The notes under the pieces were generated by a model. It was not told the origin of the DNA. It searched no databases and was given only the letters and a program-made list of their open reading frames with translations. From an uncultured Cryomorphaceae bacterium (GTDB taxonomy: Bacteria; Bacteroidota; Bacteroidia; Flavobacteriales; Schleiferiaceae), in the NCBI GenBank assembly GCA_913049755.1, contig CAJWXO010000032.1, positions 1 through 11,499 on the forward strand: a DNA stretch of 11,499 nt, written 5' to 3'. Below are positions 7,576 through 11,499 of this stretch, in pieces (position 1 is the stretch's first letter; every line of letters starts with the position of its first letter). A program made the translations under genes and the position numbers.

Positions 7576-8186
7576 TGAGGACAAAAATCAGTAGAGATAT
7601 TTGGGAAAAGTGGCCTAGTAGATTCAAGGCTAATTTTTTTAACTCTCTTGGAGGTCTGAAATGTGTAGGCCTCTTAAGTACTATCAATTCTAATGGTTTG
7701 GCAAATTCAGGTGTTTTTAGTCAGGTGATTCATATCGGCTCATCCCCTCCCACTTGGGGATTTTTATTTCGCCCCCCAAGTATTGCTCACCAATCCCATG
7801 GAAACATAGTGCGAAATTCATATTTCAGCTTTACTCTTGCTACAGGATTTATTTCCTTAGAAACATTGCATCAGTGCAGTGCAAATTACTCAAATGAAAT
7901 TTCGGAGTTAGATATTCACGATATTAAATGGAATCTCAATAAACAATTTAACGTACCGATTCTTCTTGACGCAGATGTTCAGTTCATTTTTAAAAAAGCA
8001 GGTAGCCATTCCATGAGCAATGGCACATTACTTATTGAAGCAGAAGTAATTGAAGTTATCTCCAGTATTTTCCCAGAGAAAGACGGATTTATGAATATTT
8101 CTAAAAAAAAATTGATTAGCTCCCAAGGGCTTAACGCTTATACTGAGACGAATTCAATCAATAGATTCGATTATGCCAATCCCTAA
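7575..8186 (+). CDS. Flavin reductase-like (FMN-binding split-barrel) protein
   Basis: Probably binds FMN in a split-barrel fold of the flavin reductase-like family and may act as an NAD(P)H:flavin oxidoreductase; the substrate is not predictable. The 203 residues include RFKANFFNSLGGLKCVGLL (16-34), VFSQVIHIGSSPPTWGFLFRP (47-67) and HQCSANYSNEISEL (99-112), which resemble Bacteroidota proteins annotated as flavin reductase, and a NAYTETNSINRFDYANP tail (187-203). The start is the ATG at 7575, overlapping the SDR stop by one base (TAATG). An in-frame ATG at 7518 would add 19 Trp-rich residues (MDFWRSLWSKWW...) that merely read the SDR 3' end in another frame, so it is rejected. It converges on hisS with a 3-nt gap. 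Coupling suggests it works with the SDR. Confidence is high for the fold and low for a specific reaction. Confidence 0.85.
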   Translation: MRTKISRDIWEKWPSRFKANFFNSLGGLKCVGLLSTINSNGLANSGVFSQVIHIGSSPPTWGFLFRPPSIAHQSHGNIVRNSYFSFTLATGFISLETLHQCSANYSNEISELDIHDIKWNLNKQFNVPILLDADVQFIFKKAGSHSMSNGTLLIEAEVIEVISSIFPEKDGFMNISKKKLISSQGLNAYTETNSINRFDYANP

Positions 8187-8189
8187 ATT

Positions 8190-9527
8190 TTAGTTCTTTA
8201 ACTCCTTAAAATAAGTTAAAACTTCTTCCCTATTAAGTAGATGGCTTTCTCCTGTGACTAAGTTTTTAACTCTGATGTGAACTTGATCAATTTCACTCTC
8301 TGAGATGATCACATGGCTTGCTCCACTTTTTTCAGCATAATCAAATTGTTTTTTTATTTTGACGATATCAGGGTAATAATCTACTGAGACTCCATTACAT
8401 CTTAATTCTTGTGCTATTTTGTAAGCATAGTCAGATGAACTTTCATCTGTTCTTATTATGACTACATCGCAAGATTGAATAATATTGTCAGGTAAAATAT
8501 TTAAATCTTCCAAGCACAACATTATTCGGTCTAAGCCAAAGCTAATTCCTACACCTGAAATATTTTCAAGCCCGAACATTGCAGTTAAATTATCATATCT
8601 ACCACCACCTCCAACGCTTCCAATATCAACGCTGAGTGCATTCACCTCAAAAATGCAACCTGTATAATAGTTAAGTCCCCTTGCTAAACTCACGTCTAAT
8701 CTAAGGATATCTGAATCTTTAACTCTTTTAATAACAAACTCTAATTCCTCGATACCTAGCTGACCTTGTTCGCTTTCTTTCAGCCAATCTTTTAAAAATG
8801 AAATTGATTCATTTAGATTATCAAATGATCTAAATGCTGGTTTTAGTTTGTCTATTTCCTTCGTTGAAAAATCTTTTTTGATTAATTCTGATATCACGCC
8901 TTCTTCACCAATTTTATCAATTTTATCTAGAGCTACGGTGAATTCTATTAAACGATTTTGTATTCCACAAGCTTCCGCTATTCCTGCCAAAATTTTTCTA
9001 TTGTTAATATTTATTTCAACAGGAATTCCCAGGCTTTGAAATGCGAATGAATAAAGGTCTATCATCTCAACCTCTTGCCATAAGCTATTTGATCCTACCA
9101 CATCTGCGTCACATTGCAAAAATTCTCTATATCTTCCTTTTTGGGGTTTATCTGCTCTCCAGACCGGCTGGATTTGATAACGCTTGTAAGGAAAAGATAA
9201 TTTACCTGAATTTTGAGAAACATATCTGGCAAAAGGCACTGTTAGGTCATAGCGCAACGCCTTGTCAGCAATTTCTTTAATATTGGGATTGGATCTATCT
9301 ACTACACTTTTCATAAAGTCACCAGATCGAAGAATTTTAAAAATTAATCGATCTCCCTCATCCCCGTATTTACCCATCAAAGTTTCAATATTTTCAAAAC
9401 TCGGAGTTTCAAGTGGATTAAAAGAAAATGTTTGAAAAGCTTTTCTTAGCAATTCAATTACATAATTCCTTCTGGATACCTGTATCAAGTCAAAATCTCG
9501 GGTTCCTTTGGAAGATTGTGGTTTCAT
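8190..9527 (-). CDS. hisS: Histidyl-tRNA synthetase HisRS
   Basis: A class II aminoacyl-tRNA synthetase that charges tRNA-His with histidine using ATP, cytoplasmic and normally a dimer. In order along 445 residues: the KGTRDF start (7-12), motif 1 around PLETPSFENIETLMGKYGDEGD (38-59), YDLTVPFARYV (93-103), motif 2 WRADKPQKGRYREFLQCDADVVG (123-145), the histidine-binding HisA region LARGLNYYTGCIFE (281-294), GGGGRYDNL (306-314), motif 3 GVGISFGLDRIMLCL (325-339), and a C-terminal anticodon-binding domain (about 350-445; DVVIIRT, VSVDYYPD, ASHVIISESE). RADKPQKGRYREF stands where many bacteria have RAERPQ-type sequence, consistent with the Bacteroidota HisRS type. The start overlaps the ettA stop by one base (TAATG), making it the second gene of an ettA-hisS operon with no separate leader. 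Confidence 0.97.
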   Translation of the reverse strand: MKPQSSKGTRDFDLIQVSRRNYVIELLRKAFQTFSFNPLETPSFENIETLMGKYGDEGDRLIFKILRSGDFMKSVVDRSNPNIKEIADKALRYDLTVPFARYVSQNSGKLSFPYKRYQIQPVWRADKPQKGRYREFLQCDADVVGSNSLWQEVEMIDLYSFAFQSLGIPVEININNRKILAGIAEACGIQNRLIEFTVALDKIDKIGEEGVISELIKKDFSTKEIDKLKPAFRSFDNLNESISFLKDWLKESEQGQLGIEELEFVIKRVKDSDILRLDVSLARGLNYYTGCIFEVNALSVDIGSVGGGGRYDNLTAMFGLENISGVGISFGLDRIMLCLEDLNILPDNIIQSCDVVIIRTDESSSDYAYKIAQELRCNGVSVDYYPDIVKIKKQFDYAEKSGASHVIISESEIDQVHIRVKNLVTGESHLLNREEVLTYFKELKN

Positions 9528-11221
9528 TATTTCACTAATTTCTTGTATTTGAATTTCTTAGGCTCAAGGCTAGAACCTCCTAATCTCTTTTTTTTGTTTT
9601 CTTCATACTCAGAAAAAGAACCTTCATAATAGTACACCTGAGAGTCACCTTCAAAACCTAATATGTGAGTACAAACACGGTCCATAAACCACCTATCGTG
9701 AGAAATAATAACAGCACATCCAGCAAAATTATACAAAGCTTCCTCGAGGGCTCTTAATGTATTGATATCTAAATCATTAGTCGGCTCATCTAAAAGTAAT
9801 ACATTACCCCCTTCTTTAAGTGCCATCGCAAGATGTAGTCTATTTCTTTCTCCACCGGATAAAACACCCACTTTTTTACTCTGATCCCCACCGCTAAAAT
9901 TGAATCGCGCTAAATAAGCGCGAGAATTAACAATTTGATTGCCTATCTCAAATTGCTCCTGACCATCTCCAATAATCTCATAAATTGACTTTTCAGGGTC
10001 CATTTTTTCGTGAGACTGGTCAACATAGGAAAGTTTTGCAGTTTCACTGACTTTAAAAATACCAGAGTCTGCCTCAAGCTGATCCATAATCATTCGAAAT
10101 ATAGTTGTCTTTCCAGCTCCATTAGGGCCGACAATTCCAACTATTCCTGCTGGAGGTAATTTGAAGTTCAAGTCTTCATATAGCAACTTGTCTCCGAAAG
10201 CTTTTTTTACATGCTCTGCATCAATTACATTATCCCCTAAGCGCGGGCCATTTGGTATGAATATCTCTAAACTTTGCTCTTTATCTTTTTGCTCTTGACT
10301 AAGTAGCTTATCATAATTAGAAAGACGGGCTTTTGATTTTGCTTGACGCCCTTTTGGGTTCATCCTAACCCAGTCTAACTCTCGCTCAAGAGTTCTTCTT
10401 CTTTTAGTCGCTTGTTTTTCTTCTATCTGTAATCTCTTTGTTTTCTGCTCAAGCCATTCTGTATAATTCCCTTTCCAAGGAATTCCTTCTCCTCTATCTA
10501 ATTCAAGAATCCAGCCTGCAACATTATCCAAGAAGTAACGATCGTGTGTTACGGCAATCACCGTGCCTTTATATTGTTGTAAATGATGCTCCAGCCATAG
10601 TATTGATTCGGCATCAAGATGATTGGTCGGCTCATCCAGGAGTAATACATCGGGATTTCTAAGAAGAAGTCGGCAAAGAGCTACTCTCCTTCTCTCTCCA
10701 CCAGATAATACCGATATTGAGGTATCACCATCGGGACATTGGAGAGCATCCATCGCTCTAGATAGAACTGTATCCACTTCCCATGCGTTGGTAGCATCAA
10801 TCTTATCTTGTACTTCTGATTGGCGGTTCATCAATTTTTCCATCGCATCAGGGTTTTCATAAACCTCTGGTAGGCCAAATTGCTCATTGATTAAATTGTA
10901 TTCATCCAAAAGAGATACCGTTTCCGAAACTCCTTCTTTAACAATATCGATTACAGTCTTCGTTTCATCCAATTGCGGCTCCTGCTCAAGGTAACCAACA
11001 CTATAACCCTCAACGAAAACGACGTCTCCTTGAAAATTCTTCTCGACACCAGCAATGATTTTTAATAATGTTGACTTACCCGAACCATTAAGACCTATGA
11101 TTCCAATTTTTGCGCCATGATAGAAGCTCAGGAATATATCTTTTAATATCGCTTTATTATTGTTCGGGAGTATTTTAGACACCCCCGTCATAGAGAATAT
11201 TATCTTCTTATCGTCTGACAT
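9527..11221 (-). CDS. ettA: Energy-dependent translational throttle protein EttA (ABC-F ATPase)
   Basis: A soluble ABC-F ATPase with two nucleotide-binding domains and no membrane part. In the characterised E. coli protein it binds the ribosomal E site and gates the first elongation steps according to the ADP/ATP ratio. The 564 residues match EttA length. Domain 1 has Walker A GLNGSGKST (43-51), an arm insertion (about 95-140), signature LSGGERRR (172-179), Walker B VLLLDEPTNHLD (192-203) and switch THDR (225-228). A basic coiled-coil linker follows (about 240-320; KRRRTLERELDWVRMNPKGR). Domain 2 has GPNGAGKTT (365-373), FSGGDQSKKVG (442-452), LSGGERNRL (454-462), LLLDEPTNDLD (475-485) and SHDR (507-510). 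A lysine-rich tail ends in KKFKYKKLVK. Both catalytic glutamates are present, so both sites should hydrolyse ATP. It diverges from the next gene with 65 nt between; on its side I see only a poor -7-like GATATTTG. Confidence 0.95.
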   Translation of the reverse strand: MSDDKKIIFSMTGVSKILPNNNKAILKDIFLSFYHGAKIGIIGLNGSGKSTLLKIIAGVEKNFQGDVVFVEGYSVGYLEQEPQLDETKTVIDIVKEGVSETVSLLDEYNLINEQFGLPEVYENPDAMEKLMNRQSEVQDKIDATNAWEVDTVLSRAMDALQCPDGDTSISVLSGGERRRVALCRLLLRNPDVLLLDEPTNHLDAESILWLEHHLQQYKGTVIAVTHDRYFLDNVAGWILELDRGEGIPWKGNYTEWLEQKTKRLQIEEKQATKRRRTLERELDWVRMNPKGRQAKSKARLSNYDKLLSQEQKDKEQSLEIFIPNGPRLGDNVIDAEHVKKAFGDKLLYEDLNFKLPPAGIVGIVGPNGAGKTTIFRMIMDQLEADSGIFKVSETAKLSYVDQSHEKMDPEKSIYEIIGDGQEQFEIGNQIVNSRAYLARFNFSGGDQSKKVGVLSGGERNRLHLAMALKEGGNVLLLDEPTNDLDINTLRALEEALYNFAGCAVIISHDRWFMDRVCTHILGFEGDSQVYYYEGSFSEYEENKKKRLGGSSLEPKKFKYKKLVK

Positions 11222-11251
11222 ATATGTTTTTTTTCAATACAAATATCGGGT

Positions 11252-11281
11252 TTTGAAACGGGCATAGTTATTGTAATTTTC
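11252..11281 (+). promoter_or_regulatory. Possible Bacteroidota -33/-7 promoter for the right-edge gene
   Basis: TTTG at 11252-11255 is followed after 18 nt by TAATTTTC at 11274-11281, one mismatch (final C for G) from the -7 consensus TAnnTTTG. Spacing is close to the usual 19-21 nt. A promoter here would initiate near 11286, essentially at the GTG start codon, implying a leaderless message. That makes either the promoter or the start choice doubtful. Confidence 0.25.
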
Positions 11282-11286
11282 CAATC

Positions 11287-11499
11287 GTGAAGAGTTTTTA
11301 TACAATAGCCTTCTTTTTAGTGTTTTATATTTCAAGCGGACAGTCATTGGTCCTCTATGAAGGTGTAATTATCGAAGATAAATCAAAAGATCCAGTACCT
11401 AACGTAACAATTGTAAATGTTAGGGATGAGTCATTATCCTCTTCAAACGAAGATGGTAGATTCTCCATTAAGGCGAAAGAAGGAGATACTTTAGTGTTT
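11287..11499 (+). CDS. Exported protein with carboxypeptidase-like regulatory domain, 3' end cut by window edge
   Basis: Only the first 71 codons are visible, open to the edge. The start is a GTG followed by a short signal peptide: basic residue K2, hydrophobic core (about FYTIAFFLVFYIS, 4-16), then SSGQS, with cleavage likely around residues 18-20. The mature part begins like the CarboxypepD_reg beta-sandwich domain, with EGVIIEDKSKDPVPNVTIVN (25-44), NEDGRFSIKA (55-64) and KEGDTLVF (64-71). In Bacteroidota this domain occurs at the N-terminus of SusC-like TonB-dependent receptors, in other outer-membrane proteins, and in small standalone periplasmic proteins. The ending GDTLVF is common in the last group, but the visible part cannot decide between them. 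No in-frame ATG lies between the GTG and the domain. It is transcribed divergently from ettA. Confidence 0.75.
   Translation, partial: MKSFYTIAFFLVFYISSGQSLVLYEGVIIEDKSKDPVPNVTIVNVRDESLSSSNEDGRFSIKAKEGDTLVF

Noticed and set aside
8197..8220. Inverted repeat TTTAACT ... AGTTAAA between the flavin-reductase gene and hisS as a terminator.
   Set aside because: It lies in the hisS 3' coding region, has a 10-nt loop and one G-C pair, and no T run follows it on the plus strand.
5330..9527. A histidine-themed cluster, because hutH and hisS lie close together.
   Set aside because: Two oppositely oriented genes and separate operons lie between any shared regulation, and no histidine-responsive leader or transporter is seen. 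Probably coincidence.
10438..10862. Two plus-strand reading frames within ettA.
   Set aside because: They are shadows of the conserved first ATPase domain on the opposite strand and have no protein-like features of their own.

Overview
The window looks like a piece of a Bacteroidota chromosome, probably from an AT-rich (roughly one-third G+C by eye), compact, flavobacteria-like marine lineage. This placement is inferred. It rests on the HisRS type, the style of the EttA, RsmE and RibB proteins, the near absence of Shine-Dalgarno sequences before start codons, a TAnnTTTG-type promoter box, and an exported protein at the right edge with a carboxypeptidase-like regulatory domain. No sequence search was possible.

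Layout, left to right. (1) Plus strand, 2-5323: a glycosyltransferase cut by the left edge, a membrane-anchored family-2 glycosyltransferase, and a RibB protein with a degenerate RibA-like tail. These three are joined by two ATGA overlaps. After a 69-nt gap come tsaD (tRNA t6A modification) and rsmE (16S rRNA m3U1498 methyltransferase). (2) Minus strand, 5330-6847: a lone histidine ammonia-lyase, hutH, converging on rsmE. (3) Plus strand, 6892-8186: a short-chain dehydrogenase-like protein and a flavin-reductase-fold protein coupled by TAATG. (4) Minus strand, 11221 to 8190: ettA then hisS, also coupled by TAATG. (5) Plus strand from 11287 to the right edge: the start of an exported protein.

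How the genes work together: most are housekeeping. Two modify tRNA or rRNA (tsaD, rsmE) and two act directly in translation (hisS, ettA). RibB supplies the four-carbon riboflavin precursor. The two glycosyltransferases probably belong to a surface-polysaccharide locus continuing to the left. HutH opens histidine catabolism, but its pathway partners are not here. The SDR/flavin-reductase pair is the least understood unit: the SDR lacks its catalytic tyrosine, and the tight coupling suggests a joint function. I see no mobile element, CRISPR array, tRNA or rRNA gene, phage gene or defence system.

The window is very densely coded. The intergenic gaps (69, 11, 6, 44, 3 and 65 nt) total 198 nt, under 2 percent, and no stretch above 300 nt lacks a gene.
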